Shown: positions 55,893-64,000 of the stretch, one piece after another
Layout: each line of letters begins with the position of its first letter
Position numbering within the stretch: the first letter of the stretch is position 1
Assembly: GCF_000334455.1 (NCBI RefSeq)
Contig: NZ_BANX01000008.1
Coordinates: forward strand, 1 to 64,000
DNA length: 64,000 nucleotides
Direction: 5' to 3'
Source of the DNA: Gordonia soli NBRC 108243
GTDB taxonomy: Bacteria > Actinomycetota > Actinomycetes > Mycobacteriales > Mycobacteriaceae
The notes under the pieces: model-generated
What the model was told of the DNA's origin: nothing
Databases searched by the model: none
Seen by the model: only the letters and a program-made list of their open reading frames with translations
Position numbers and translations under genes: made by a program

Positions 55893-56828
55893 ATGGGCCC
55901 ACCGATGACCGCCGCGCTCCACCCCGGCGGGACGCGGTCGGCTGTCGCGATGGTCGTCGGGTCGTGTGTGTCGCTACAGTTCGGTGCTGCGCTGGCGGCA
56001 CACCTCTTTCCGGTCGCCGGCGCGTGGGCGGTGACCGCGATGCGACTCGCCATCGCCGCCGGCCTGCTGGTGGCCATCACACGGCCGCGGATCCGCCGGT
56101 GGTCACGGCGTCAGTGGCGCACCGTGTGCCTACTCGGAGCCGCACTGGCCGCCATGAACGGCTGCTTCTACGCGGCAATCGAGCGTCTACCGCTCGGGGT
56201 GGCGGTGTCGATCGAGTTCCTCGGTCCGCTCGTCCTCGCCGCGGCCCTCTCGCGCCGACGAACCGATCTCGTGAGCGTAGCCCTCGCCCTGACCGGCATG
56301 GCGCTGCTCGGCGTCGAGGCAGCAGTCCACGCGACGTCGCTCGACCCGATCGGCGTGCTCTTCGCTCTGGCGGCGGCCTCGTTCTGGGCTGTCTACATCG
56401 TCGTCAATGCTCGCGTCGCCCAGTCGATCCCCGGCACCGACGGTCTGGCGATGGCTCTTGCCGTCGCGGCTGTCGTCGTGCTCCCCATCGGCCTGACACA
56501 GGAGTTGGGCGCTCTTCTCGAACCACAGTGGCTGGGCATCGCCGCCGCCACAGCCCTGCTCGCGTCGGTGATCCCGTACTCCCTCGAGCTCGCGGCTCTA
56601 CGGCGAATCCCGCGCCATGTCTTCGGGGTCCTGCTCGCGTTCGAGCCGGTCTTCGCCACCGTCGCCGGCTGGCTGTTACTGCACCAAGGAGTCAGTCCAC
56701 TGCGCATGACCGCCATCGGGCTGGTCATCATCGCGACCCTCGGCACCGTGGCGACCGGGGAGAGATCCCGACGTGCGCGTGCCGCCGAGGAGACTCCGGC
56801 ACCGCTCGCCACACCCGCACCGACATAG
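55893..56828 (+). CDS. EamA/RhtA-type exporter
   Basis: A 311-residue transporter with about ten helices, resembling RhtA threonine/homoserine exporters: AAIERLPLGVAVSIEFLGPL and the second repeat VIPYSLELAALRRIPRHVFG followed by LLAFEPVFATVAGWLLL. ATG 55893 and 55905 are both possible. It is divergent from a LysR gene with a gap of about 110 bases that should contain the LysR operator. The charged C-terminal tail is cytoplasmic. Confidence 0.87.
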   Translation: MGPPMTAALHPGGTRSAVAMVVGSCVSLQFGAALAAHLFPVAGAWAVTAMRLAIAAGLLVAITRPRIRRWSRRQWRTVCLLGAALAAMNGCFYAAIERLPLGVAVSIEFLGPLVLAAALSRRRTDLVSVALALTGMALLGVEAAVHATSLDPIGVLFALAAASFWAVYIVVNARVAQSIPGTDGLAMALAVAAVVVLPIGLTQELGALLEPQWLGIAAATALLASVIPYSLELAALRRIPRHVFGVLLAFEPVFATVAGWLLLHQGVSPLRMTAIGLVIIATLGTVATGERSRRARAAEETPAPLATPAPT

Positions 56829-56905
56829 CGGATCGCCGGGCGTACAGAGCGTTCGAGATATACGGTTCTCGAGTCGGGAAGACCTGGAGAACGGACTGAT
56901 CACCC

Positions 56906-57469
56906 ATGCCACGCATCTTCTCGAGACTGTCCCGACTGGCCGTAGTCACTGTCGCCGCAATCGTCGTCGGCACCGCCTCGGCAGCACCGGCGGCAGCCGA
57001 CCCACCACCGTCGTGGCTCACCGACGTCATCGGCCAGAGCGGCACGGGTTCACTGGGAACGGGTTCTGGCCCCGGTATCGGTTCCGGAGGAGAACGCGGT
57101 CGCTTCGCGGTCGGACTCGACGTGAACACGCTTCCACCCGGCGAGCGGATCAGGATCACGGTGCGCACTCTCGAGGTGCTGGACGACTGCGTCGGGAGCG
57201 GGGCAACCGTCGCCTCGCGGTACGCGGGCCCGACTTTCGAGCGGATCCTCTTCACGGTGCTGGCGAGTCAGTGCTCCGGCGCGGAACCCGTAGTGCGCCT
57301 GGTGGGCGACGGAGCCACCACCGCCGGCCTCCCCGCGTTCACGATGACCATCACGGTCCGCCCAGATCTGCAGACGACCTGCTCGGTGGCGGGCCCGTAC
57401 ACCTGCCGCAAGACCGAGGCAGCGGCGCTCAACGGCGGACTGTTCCTGATCGGCGTGGCGCAGCCCTAG
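56906..57469 (+). CDS. secreted hypothetical protein
   Basis: A 187-residue exported protein. The signal peptide covers about residues 1-31 (ending near AAA-DPP). A Gly/Ser-rich linker follows, then a beta-rich domain with four cysteines (DDCVG, SQCSG, TTCSV, YTCRK), suggesting disulfides in the cell wall space. No domain is recognised. Confidence 0.72.
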   Translation: MPRIFSRLSRLAVVTVAAIVVGTASAAPAAADPPPSWLTDVIGQSGTGSLGTGSGPGIGSGGERGRFAVGLDVNTLPPGERIRITVRTLEVLDDCVGSGATVASRYAGPTFERILFTVLASQCSGAEPVVRLVGDGATTAGLPAFTMTITVRPDLQTTCSVAGPYTCRKTEAAALNGGLFLIGVAQP

Positions 57470-57541
57470 TCATCAGTGCGAGGGAACCGATCCGGCCGCC
57501 GACACCTCTAACACTCGAGACGTTCGGGCGAGGAGGGCAGC

Positions 57542-57835
57542 ATGGTCGAGAGCTTCGGTGTGGCACCACAAGTCGTGGCTGCGATCATCCGGACGTGGGA
57601 GCAGCAGGCCGGCTTTGTGCGCGAGATCGACCTGCACGAACTGGCCGAACTCCCCGGCGCCCAGAGTCGCGTCCTGGCAGCATTGCGTACCTTCCCGGCT
57701 CCGTCGCGCGCGGTCATCGACTCCATCGCCGATCGACTCGGCGAGATGACCAGCGCTCTGAAGCTGTTCGATGCCGAGACCGGCGCAACGGATCGGACTG
57801 CAGCAGAGCGATTCCGGCAGCTACCGGGCCGATGA
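57542..57835 (+). CDS. small Esx-like helical protein
   Basis: A 97-residue mostly helical protein with no signal peptide: EQQAGFVREIDLHELAELPG and IDSIADRLGEMTSALKLFD. Size and helical pattern fit the Esx/WXG100-related partners of type VII secretion. It is placed 4 bases before a DUF1023 protein and is presumably its partner. No classic WXG motif is visible here, so the assignment is by context. Confidence 0.62.
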   Translation: MVESFGVAPQVVAAIIRTWEQQAGFVREIDLHELAELPGAQSRVLAALRTFPAPSRAVIDSIADRLGEMTSALKLFDAETGATDRTAAERFRQLPGR

Positions 57836-57839
57836 TCCG

Positions 57840-59717
57840 ATGCTCCCGACGATCTCGGCCCTCCGCTCCTGGCCCGACACCGACCGCGCGTCGACGATCA
57901 TCGGCGATGCGGCGACGGTTCTCGACGGAGCGTCTCGCACGATGATCCGCGCCTGCGATGCCGGCGGAAAGTGGTACGGCGCAACCCGATCAGCCGTCGA
58001 TGCGCGGGTGCGTGCCGAAGGCGACCACGGCGACGAGGTCCGCAACGTGTTGCAGTCGGTCGCCGACACCACCGAGGATGCCGCCCGGGACATCGGCTAC
58101 GCCCGTGATCACGTACTCCGCGAGGTCCGATACGCACAGGAGGCGGGGTTCACCGTGTCCGATGTCGGTGACGTGACCCATCCACTCGAGACATCGGATC
58201 CCGACGCGAAGGCAGTAGCCGACAACTTCGAGGCGGCGATCCGATCCGGCCTCGCGACCATCGACGTGTTCGACGAGAAGTACGGTGCCGCGCTGGAGGA
58301 ACTGTCGGCCGACCTGCACGCCATGACGAACGGGCAGCCGCACATCCGCCTCCCGGACGGGCGCACGATGGACGCAGACGATCTGGCGCATCGACTACGC
58401 GGCATGACTCCGGAGGCTCGTCGACGGCTGATCGACGCACTCGACTCGACCGCGCTCCGTCACCTGATCCAGGCAGATCCCACGACCGTCGGCAACCTCG
58501 ACGGCATCCCGTTCGCGGTGCGCATCCGGGCCAATCACCTCGCCATCCGCACTGCACTGTCCGCCGAGATCAGTGCGGGCCGATCGAACAGCGCTCGCGC
58601 GCAGCAACTCCGTACGATGCTGTTGCCGATCCCCGATCCGGCTGCGGTGACGATGCGGGGTGGACGCGCGGTCGCCGGGCGGGGCGCCGACGATCAGCTC
58701 GTCGATCGGCAGTACGTCGCCTTCTCCGACACTCCCAATGGTCGGTTCGTCGAGATGATCGGCACGCTGGGCCCGACGACCCGTGGCGCCGCCGTCTACG
58801 TGCCCGGCACCGGGACGAATCTGAACTCGAGCGAACCCAACCATCGGGCCGCGTGGAGTCTCGCGCAGCAGAGTGGCGCACCCGTGTTCCTCTACGCCGA
58901 TGGCGATCTCCCCCAGACACTCGTACCGGGAACATCGGACCGCAACGTCGTCGGCGCGGCGGCCGGTCTCGCGCAGGTGTTGAGCGGCAACCCGATCGGC
59001 GGGCACGCAGCGCTGCTCGGGACCATCGCCGAAACTGTGCAGGACGTCCCCGACTCGGCGCTCAGCGATCACAGCGCGCGCGAGATGGCGCCACGGCTCG
59101 TCGGGTTCGCGCGTGAGCTCGATGTCGAGATCGCCCACAGCGCACCGGGGGCCACGACCACCGTGATCGGCCATTCGTACGGCGGATCGATCGTCGGAAC
59201 AGCGGAGCAACTCGGACTCCGCGCCGACCGTGTGGTCTATGCGTCGTCGGCGGGGACCGGGGTGCTGGACGGACCGTGGCACAATCCGCAGGCCGATGTC
59301 CGGCGCTACTCCATCACCGCGCCGGGCGATCCGATCCAGTACATCCAGGGGCTCGCCGCGAGCCCGCACGGCGGAGACCCCGACATCACGCCCGGTGTGG
59401 GTCGGCTCGACACCGGGACCTACAGCGCTCTCGATCCAGCGAATCATCCGGCAGGGTCTGCGATCCGCGGCCTCGACGGCCACAGCGGCTACTGGAACGA
59501 TCCCGGCTCCACCGGGTTCCGGAACATGGTGGCCGTCATCCGAGGAGACGAGGCGGAACCGTACGTCCACCGCGAGGACGACGCACCTGCGCGCGAGCGC
59601 ATCGAGGCCCCGGCGCGGACCGGCCTCTCCGCGGCGCGCCGTGCCGGCGAGTCGGTGGTCGAGCACCTGAGTCGCGCGGCCGGCCGGATCGTCCGCGACC
59701 TGGTGCCGTGGCGGTAG
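57840..59717 (+). CDS. DUF1023 alpha/beta-hydrolase protein, type VII secretion-type
   Basis: A 625-residue protein. The N-terminal helical region contains GGKWYGATRSAVDARV, with a W-x-G motif typical of type VII substrates. From about residue 270 a DUF1023 alpha/beta hydrolase is present, with the nucleophile in VIGHSYGGSIVG and surrounding core VYVPGTGTNLNSSEPNHRAA. The ATG at 57840 lies 4 bases after the small Esx-like gene. A secreted esterase or lipase-type effector is inferred; no ESX machinery genes are in the window. Confidence 0.8.
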   Translation: MLPTISALRSWPDTDRASTIIGDAATVLDGASRTMIRACDAGGKWYGATRSAVDARVRAEGDHGDEVRNVLQSVADTTEDAARDIGYARDHVLREVRYAQEAGFTVSDVGDVTHPLETSDPDAKAVADNFEAAIRSGLATIDVFDEKYGAALEELSADLHAMTNGQPHIRLPDGRTMDADDLAHRLRGMTPEARRRLIDALDSTALRHLIQADPTTVGNLDGIPFAVRIRANHLAIRTALSAEISAGRSNSARAQQLRTMLLPIPDPAAVTMRGGRAVAGRGADDQLVDRQYVAFSDTPNGRFVEMIGTLGPTTRGAAVYVPGTGTNLNSSEPNHRAAWSLAQQSGAPVFLYADGDLPQTLVPGTSDRNVVGAAAGLAQVLSGNPIGGHAALLGTIAETVQDVPDSALSDHSAREMAPRLVGFARELDVEIAHSAPGATTTVIGHSYGGSIVGTAEQLGLRADRVVYASSAGTGVLDGPWHNPQADVRRYSITAPGDPIQYIQGLAASPHGGDPDITPGVGRLDTGTYSALDPANHPAGSAIRGLDGHSGYWNDPGSTGFRNMVAVIRGDEAEPYVHREDDAPARERIEAPARTGLSAARRAGESVVEHLSRAAGRIVRDLVPWR

Positions 59718-59751
59718 CGATGAACCGCGACAACAACTCCCACGGCACCAC

Positions 59752-59800
59752 CTCCCGCGACCTCGTCTCGACGACGCGACCTCGGTCGAGGTCGCGGGAG
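59752..59800 (+). terminator. terminator after the DUF1023 gene
   Basis: CTCCCGCGACCTCG and its exact reverse complement (14 pairs) separated by 21 bases, between the DUF1023 gene and the convergent SDR gene. Confidence 0.65.
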
Positions 59801-59837
59801 CGAGACGAAGTCGCGAGAAGGTGCGCGACAGGCCCGC

Positions 59838-60584
59838 TCAGTGCACCGTCGACGCCAACTGGACGAGGGTGTCGGAGTAGGTGCCGCGGGCCTCCGCGTG
59901 ACGCAGGAAACCGACCCGCTCGACGAGGATCTCGTCGGTGGCGTCGGGGAGCAGCCGGACGACCTCGTCGAGGAAGTCCGTCAGCGGCATCGCCCAGTCG
60001 GCCTCGGCCTGGCCGGGCATCAGATCGGTCTGCACCGCGGGCGGGACCAGCTCGAGTACTCCCACCGAGGTGTCGGCGAGTTGGAAGCGCAGGCTCTCGG
60101 TGAACGAGTGGATGGCCGCCTTTGTCGCGCTGTAGGTGGCCGTCGGCACCAGCGGCACGAATGCCAGGCCGCTGGAGACGGTGACGATGGTGGCATCGGG
60201 CTTGGACTGCAGGAACTCGGTGAACGCGCCGACCAGTCGCAGCGTCCCGAGCAGATTGGTGGTGACAGCACGCTCCGCGGTGGCGAGGAAGTCGGCGGTG
60301 TGCAGGTCCTCGGCCTCCATGATCCCGGCCATCGTGATCAGCACGTTGGTGTCGGGGAAGCGCTGCTGGACATCGGCTGCCACGCGGCTGATGTCGTCGG
60401 GGTCGGAGACATCGAGACGGACGGCCTGGATTCCGGGATGCTCGGCTGCGATGTCGGCGAGCTTCTCCGACCGACGGCCGGCGACGATCACCATGTTGCC
60501 CGCGTCGGCAAGACGGAGCGCGAGGCCGAGACCGATGCCCGAGGTGGCGCCGGGGATGAAGATGGTGTTGCCGGTGAGCTTCAT
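59838..60584 (-). CDS. short-chain dehydrogenase/reductase (DltE-like)
   Basis: A 248-residue SDR. The cofactor motif is IPGATSGIGLGLALRLADAG, the catalytic tyrosine and lysine lie in ATYSATKAAIHSFTESLR, and the active-site serine in VTVSSGLAFVP. The ATG at 60584 follows GAGGAA. It is divergent from an XRE-type regulator (60819), whose family often controls such adjacent SDR genes. Substrate unknown. Confidence 0.85.
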   Translation of the reverse strand: MKLTGNTIFIPGATSGIGLGLALRLADAGNMVIVAGRRSEKLADIAAEHPGIQAVRLDVSDPDDISRVAADVQQRFPDTNVLITMAGIMEAEDLHTADFLATAERAVTTNLLGTLRLVGAFTEFLQSKPDATIVTVSSGLAFVPLVPTATYSATKAAIHSFTESLRFQLADTSVGVLELVPPAVQTDLMPGQAEADWAMPLTDFLDEVVRLLPDATDEILVERVGFLRHAEARGTYSDTLVQLASTVH

Positions 60585-60818
60585 GGTTCCTCCTCGCCCG
60601 TCCGGTGCCGGTCGGGACGGTCGGGCATATCGGGGTGTGATTCGTACGCCCTCCACTCCACCGATTCGGACGACCGCTCACCAGGGCGCGGTCATCGGGG
60701 GATCGACGGTCCCTGGATACCCGGCCGCATCGAGAGCACTGTGGAGGAGCACGGCAGTCGAGGGGCACCTACGCGTCCACAACGACCTGCCGCACCGACG
60801 GATCAGGGAGGTCGAGGA

Positions 60819-61655
60819 ATGGATCGAGCCGGACTGGCGGAATTTCTCCGTGTCCGCCGCGAGGCCCTCCAGCCGGCCGACGTCGGGTTGCCGCCGGGCA
60901 ATCGTCGACGTGCGCCGGGTCTGCGTCGCGAAGAGGTCGCCCTGCTCGCCGGGATGTCGACCGACTACTACACGCGGCTCGAACAACAGCGCGGCCCGCA
61001 CCCGTCCGACCAGATCGTCGCAGCGATCGCGCAGGCACTTCACCTCTCGCTCGACGAGCGCGATCACCTGTTCCGTCTGGCCGGCCTCGGCACCCCCGAC
61101 CGGATCGCCCAGCCCGACCACGTCAGTCCCGGCATGATGCGAATCCTGGACCGGCTCGCCGACACTCCCGCGATGGTGGTGAACAGCGCAGGCGAGACGC
61201 TCATCCAGAACCCGCTCGCGGTCGCGCTGGTGGGACTCGAGACCGAGTTCACCGGCTACCGCCGCAGCATCGCCTATCGCTGGTATCTCGATCCGACCAC
61301 GCGCGAACGGTTTCCCGCCGAGGACCACGACCTGCACACCCGCGCCCACACCGCTCGGCTCCGGGCCGCCGTCACCCGTGACGGGCCACGGTCACGCGCC
61401 GCAGAGATCAGCGATGCGCTGCTCCGGGAGAGCCCGGAGTTCGCCGAACTATGGCAGCGCCACGATGTGGCGACACGACTCACGGACCAGCGCAAGCGAA
61501 TCCAGCATCCGCAGCTCGGACTGATCGAGGTGTTCTGCCAGATCCTCGCCGACCCCGACACCTCGCAGACACTGTTGGTGTACACCGCGACACCGGGTTC
61601 CGAGAGTCACGAGAAGCTGGCCATGCTGAGCGCGGTCGACGTCACCGCGGGCTGA
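60819..61655 (+). CDS. XRE-family regulator with MmyB-like domain
   Basis: A 278-residue regulator. The N-terminal XRE helix-turn-helix has LRREEVALLAGMSTDYYTRL (about 35-54). A C-terminal MmyB-like ligand-binding domain contains NPLAVALVG and FAELWQRHDVATR. The ATG at 60819 follows GGGAGG and GAGG. MmyB-like regulators bind fatty-acid-like ligands and often control neighbouring oxidoreductases; here SDR genes flank both sides. Confidence 0.85.
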   Translation: MDRAGLAEFLRVRREALQPADVGLPPGNRRRAPGLRREEVALLAGMSTDYYTRLEQQRGPHPSDQIVAAIAQALHLSLDERDHLFRLAGLGTPDRIAQPDHVSPGMMRILDRLADTPAMVVNSAGETLIQNPLAVALVGLETEFTGYRRSIAYRWYLDPTTRERFPAEDHDLHTRAHTARLRAAVTRDGPRSRAAEISDALLRESPEFAELWQRHDVATRLTDQRKRIQHPQLGLIEVFCQILADPDTSQTLLVYTATPGSESHEKLAMLSAVDVTAG

Positions 61656-61663
61656 ACCCAGGA

Positions 61664-61684
61664 GGTGTCGAGCAGGCCGACACC
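61664..61684. terminator. bidirectional hairpin
   Basis: GGTGTCG and CGACACC arms with a 7-base loop, between the convergent XRE regulator and SDR genes. Confidence 0.5.
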
Positions 61685-61690
61685 GCTGAT

Positions 61691-62632
61691 TCAGCCACGA
61701 GATCCGAACGGGTACACCACACGGGTCAGCTCCTCGGCAGTCGTCCAGAGTCGCTGTCCCAGTTGGGGGTCGAGCACCTTGTCGGACACATCGACCCGAC
61801 GTGGCGAGCCGGTGAACTGCAGCGGACCCGACGGCCCGAAGTACTCGCCACCCAGCACGTCCGGGTCGGTGGCGGCCCGCAGCGTGGGCAACGCACCGTC
61901 GGCGACGTCCATGACGAACAGATCGAGCAGCCACCGCATGCGCGGGCTGGTGAAAGCCCACCGCAGGAACGGCGTCTGCTCCCGCATGACGCCGGTGCGG
62001 GTTGCGCCCGGATGCGCGGCCACCGACAGCGCCGACGCTCCGGCGGCCTCGAGTCGACGCTGCAGTTCGACGGCGAAGACCATCTGGGCGAACTTCGCGC
62101 GCGAATAGGCGCGCGCACCGCTGAACCGATGCTCGAAGGGCAGGTCGTCGAAGTCGATGACGCCGGCCCGACCGGCCGTACTCCCCACTGTGACAACGCG
62201 TCCCGCCACATCGAGCACCCGCGGCATCAGGAGGCCGATGAACGCGTGGTGACCGAGGAAGTTGGTCCCGAAGTCGAGCTCGAAACCGTCGGCGGTGAGC
62301 GTGTGTCGCGATGCCATCACCCCCGCGTTGGCCACCACGAGGTCGATGGTCCCGTCGCGCCCGTTCAGCTCGTCGGCCGCCGTCCGCACCGATTCGAGGC
62401 TGCTGAGGTCGAGCTCGACGATGTCGATCTGCGCCTCGGGTAGATCGGCGAGGATCTGTTCGCGGGCGGTCTTCGCTGCGTCGACGTTCCGACACGCCAA
62501 CACGACGGACGCGCCCAGCCGAGCGAGCCCGTGTGCCGTCTCCAGGCCGAGGCCGGTGTTCGCGCCGGTCACGACGGCGGTGCGGCCGTGTTGCGCGGGT
62601 GCGTCGGTCAGAGTCCACCCCGGTGCCGCCAT
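61691..62632 (-). CDS. short-chain dehydrogenase (retinol/protochlorophyllide reductase-like)
   Basis: A 313-residue extended SDR. The cofactor motif is VVTGANTGLGLETAHGLARL, NNAG is VANAGVM, the active-site serine is in VTVGSTAGRAG and YxxxK in AYSRAKFAQM. The C-terminal extension (about 230-313) is typical of this subgroup. It is separate from the upstream StyA-like gene by about 250 bases and a terminator. Substrate unknown. Confidence 0.85.
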   Translation of the reverse strand: MAAPGWTLTDAPAQHGRTAVVTGANTGLGLETAHGLARLGASVVLACRNVDAAKTAREQILADLPEAQIDIVELDLSSLESVRTAADELNGRDGTIDLVVANAGVMASRHTLTADGFELDFGTNFLGHHAFIGLLMPRVLDVAGRVVTVGSTAGRAGVIDFDDLPFEHRFSGARAYSRAKFAQMVFAVELQRRLEAAGASALSVAAHPGATRTGVMREQTPFLRWAFTSPRMRWLLDLFVMDVADGALPTLRAATDPDVLGGEYFGPSGPLQFTGSPRRVDVSDKVLDPQLGQRLWTTAEELTRVVYPFGSRG

Positions 62633-62794
62633 GATCGTCGTCCTCCCACGTCGCGACGGATCTTCTCGCCTCTTCTTCTATCAGACCCGGGCGCCGGCCC
62701 ATGACGTCACCGAGGGATTTCCGGTAGAGGCGACAGTCCCCGCGAGCGCCCGTCAATGCGTGCACGCGACAGACCCATGCAGACGACAGACCGA

Positions 62795-62828
62795 CGGCGT
62801 GTCGAGAGCCGGGCTCGTCGACACGCCG
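62795..62828 (-). terminator. terminator after the StyA-like gene
   Basis: CGGCGTGTCGA and TCGACACGCCG arms (11 pairs) with a 12-base loop, 52 bases beyond the stop of the leftward monooxygenase gene. Confidence 0.65.
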
Positions 62829-62879
62829 CCTGAGGAACTGCGCCGTCGCAGCGCAGAGTGGTCCGTTGGCCGTTCGCCG

Positions 62880-64000
62880 TCAGGCGACTGCCGCGCTGGA
62901 GAACTGCCCGGCCGGCTCGAACTTGGCCAGCACATCGTCGGCCGGCTCACCGGCGACCGCGCCGATGAAGCCGAGGACGTCGTCGCGGGTCTCCAGGGTC
63001 AGGAGTGGGTTCGGGTCGGACAGCAACCCGAACAGCGCCGACGCCACATCCGAGTTGACCGACGCCGCCGGGAACGAGAGCTCCAGATGATCGGCGTAGT
63101 CGGGATCACCGAGGTACAGACGGGTGACCTCGACGGCGGCCTTGCCGCGGCTCTCCCAGTACTTCTCGAACTGCGCGGACAGCCATTCCGCGGTGAACTC
63201 GCCCTCGTGATCCTTGGCTGCGGCCAGGAGGTCGGCGACCTGGATGAGCGAACCCTGCGCACCCTGTCCGGCCACCGGGTCGACCGCGATGGCGGTGTCA
63301 CCGATCGCTGCGACGACGTGCCCGTTCTTGGTGGTCGAGACGGCCTTGCGCACCGTCGGGGTCACCGCACCCTTGAGCCACGAGTACGGGTCGGCGTCGA
63401 TGACCTGCAGCTTCTCCACGACCGGGGCGTCGTTCGGGAAGTACTCACGGAAGATGTCGACGAGCACCTGCCGCGCCGACGCGTTGTCGGTGGCCCCGTC
63501 GATCTTCGCGGCCCACTCACCGTCGGGCTTGGCGAAGACGATGAACGACCAACTCAGTCCGATGTCCTTGTGGTGGAAGGGGCCGACGTAGATCTCGCCG
63601 TTCTCGGCGTCGAGATTGAACACGGCATGCTTGCCGCCTTCGCGGCTGCGGTAGTCGAAGACCTCGGGCCCGTCGCCGACGCCCTGCAGGGTTGCCTGCA
63701 ACAGCTTGCGCTGCGGCTCGCGGTAGTGGGTGCGGGCATCGTCGATCGGGAAGACGTCGGCCAGGCCGCGCTTGCCGGTGGCGACGAGCGTCAGGTCATG
63801 CGACGCGGCGATCGCGTCGAGACGGTCGTCGTCGACCTCACCGACCTCGAGCTTGCCGCCGCGCTCGAGGAAGCGACCGAGGCGGTCGTCGCCGCGGAGT
63901 CGCAGATCGACGGCCTGTGCGACGTACCCGAAATCGGGGTTGAACTCGAGGACGTCGGCGCGCTCGTCGCCACTACCGGACTTGAGCCGGACGCTGATCC
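62880..64000 (-). CDS. FAD-dependent monooxygenase, StyA (styrene/indole monooxygenase)-like (5' end outside window)
   Basis: About 373 codons are visible to the stop at 62880; the start and N-terminal FAD motif lie beyond the right edge. Visible signatures include LTLVATGKRGLADVFP, the FAD-contact region GDTAIAVDPVAGQGAQGSLI and a C-terminal helical part. StyA enzymes epoxidise styrene or indole with FADH2 supplied by a separate reductase. If this were true styrene oxidation, the product would feed phenylacetate, but the paa cluster is 55 kb away and no reductase gene is visible. Confidence 0.72.
   Translation of the reverse strand, partial: ISVRLKSGSGDERADVLEFNPDFGYVAQAVDLRLRGDDRLGRFLERGGKLEVGEVDDDRLDAIAASHDLTLVATGKRGLADVFPIDDARTHYREPQRKLLQATLQGVGDGPEVFDYRSREGGKHAVFNLDAENGEIYVGPFHHKDIGLSWSFIVFAKPDGEWAAKIDGATDNASARQVLVDIFREYFPNDAPVVEKLQVIDADPYSWLKGAVTPTVRKAVSTTKNGHVVAAIGDTAIAVDPVAGQGAQGSLIQVADLLAAAKDHEGEFTAEWLSAQFEKYWESRGKAAVEVTRLYLGDPDYADHLELSFPAASVNSDVASALFGLLSDPNPLLTLETRDDVLGFIGAVAGEPADDVLAKFEPAGQFSSAAVA

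Overview
The window is GC-rich, densely packed actinobacterial chromosome. Frequent GTG starts, ATGA/GTGA stop-start overlaps, a dnaK-grpE-dnaJ-hspR locus with HAIR operators, a type VII secretion style gene pair and an actinobacterial phenylacetate cluster point to a mycolic-acid-group actinomycete such as Gordonia or Rhodococcus. The genus is inferred, not proven.

Layout. 1-8.2 kb: phenylacetate (paa) degradation. paaJ-paaF-paaH-paaG-paaA run leftward off the edge; the TetR regulator paaR and the paaZ-EthD-paaI operon run rightward. Three copies of one operator sit at the three promoters. 8.2-10.3 kb: an acyl-CoA dehydrogenase and a MaoC/HTD2-like dehydratase. 10.4-12.5 kb: msrB-msrA and a secreted nuclease-fold protein that lacks the expected histidine.

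12.6-27.2 kb is the most interesting part: an apparently undescribed small-molecule biosynthetic locus under gamma-butyrolactone-type control. A leftward operon holds a class III aminotransferase, a KamA-like radical SAM enzyme, an ATP-grasp ligase, an MFS exporter and a P5C-reductase-like protein. A divergent rightward operon holds an Fe(II)/2-oxoglutarate oxygenase, an FMN alpha-hydroxy-acid oxidase and an EamA exporter. A two-subunit transketolase follows, then an ArpA/ScbR-type receptor divergent from an AfsA-type butenolide synthase, an epimerase-family reductase and a 57-codon ORF. Five copies of one ARE-like palindrome lie at exactly the promoters of these units. No NRPS or PKS gene is present, so the product is probably a small modified amino acid or dipeptide joined by the ATP-grasp enzyme (inference).

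27.4-39.8 kb: TetR plus AidB-like dehydrogenase, a 28-codon ORF, a frameshifted DUF222/HNH gene, a GlcD-like oxidase, a deazaflavin-type oxidoreductase, a soluble Ser/Thr kinase, an AnsP-like permease, an amidohydrolase, a flavohaemoglobin and a membrane protein with a Thr/Val-rich tail. 39.9-49.2 kb: heat-shock genes hspR, dnaJ, grpE, dnaK and lon with HspR sites, interrupted by a TetR gene and an SMI1/KNR4 protein. 49.5-54.1 kb: a defence-like insert with a RES-domain protein, a PD-(D/E)XK nuclease with a Rho_N/SAP-like tail and an unrecognised protein whose codon use is less GC-rich. 54.4-64 kb: SRPBCC protein, LysR plus EamA exporter, secreted protein, Esx-like/DUF1023 pair, two SDRs, an XRE/MmyB-like regulator and a partial StyA-like flavin monooxygenase at the right edge.
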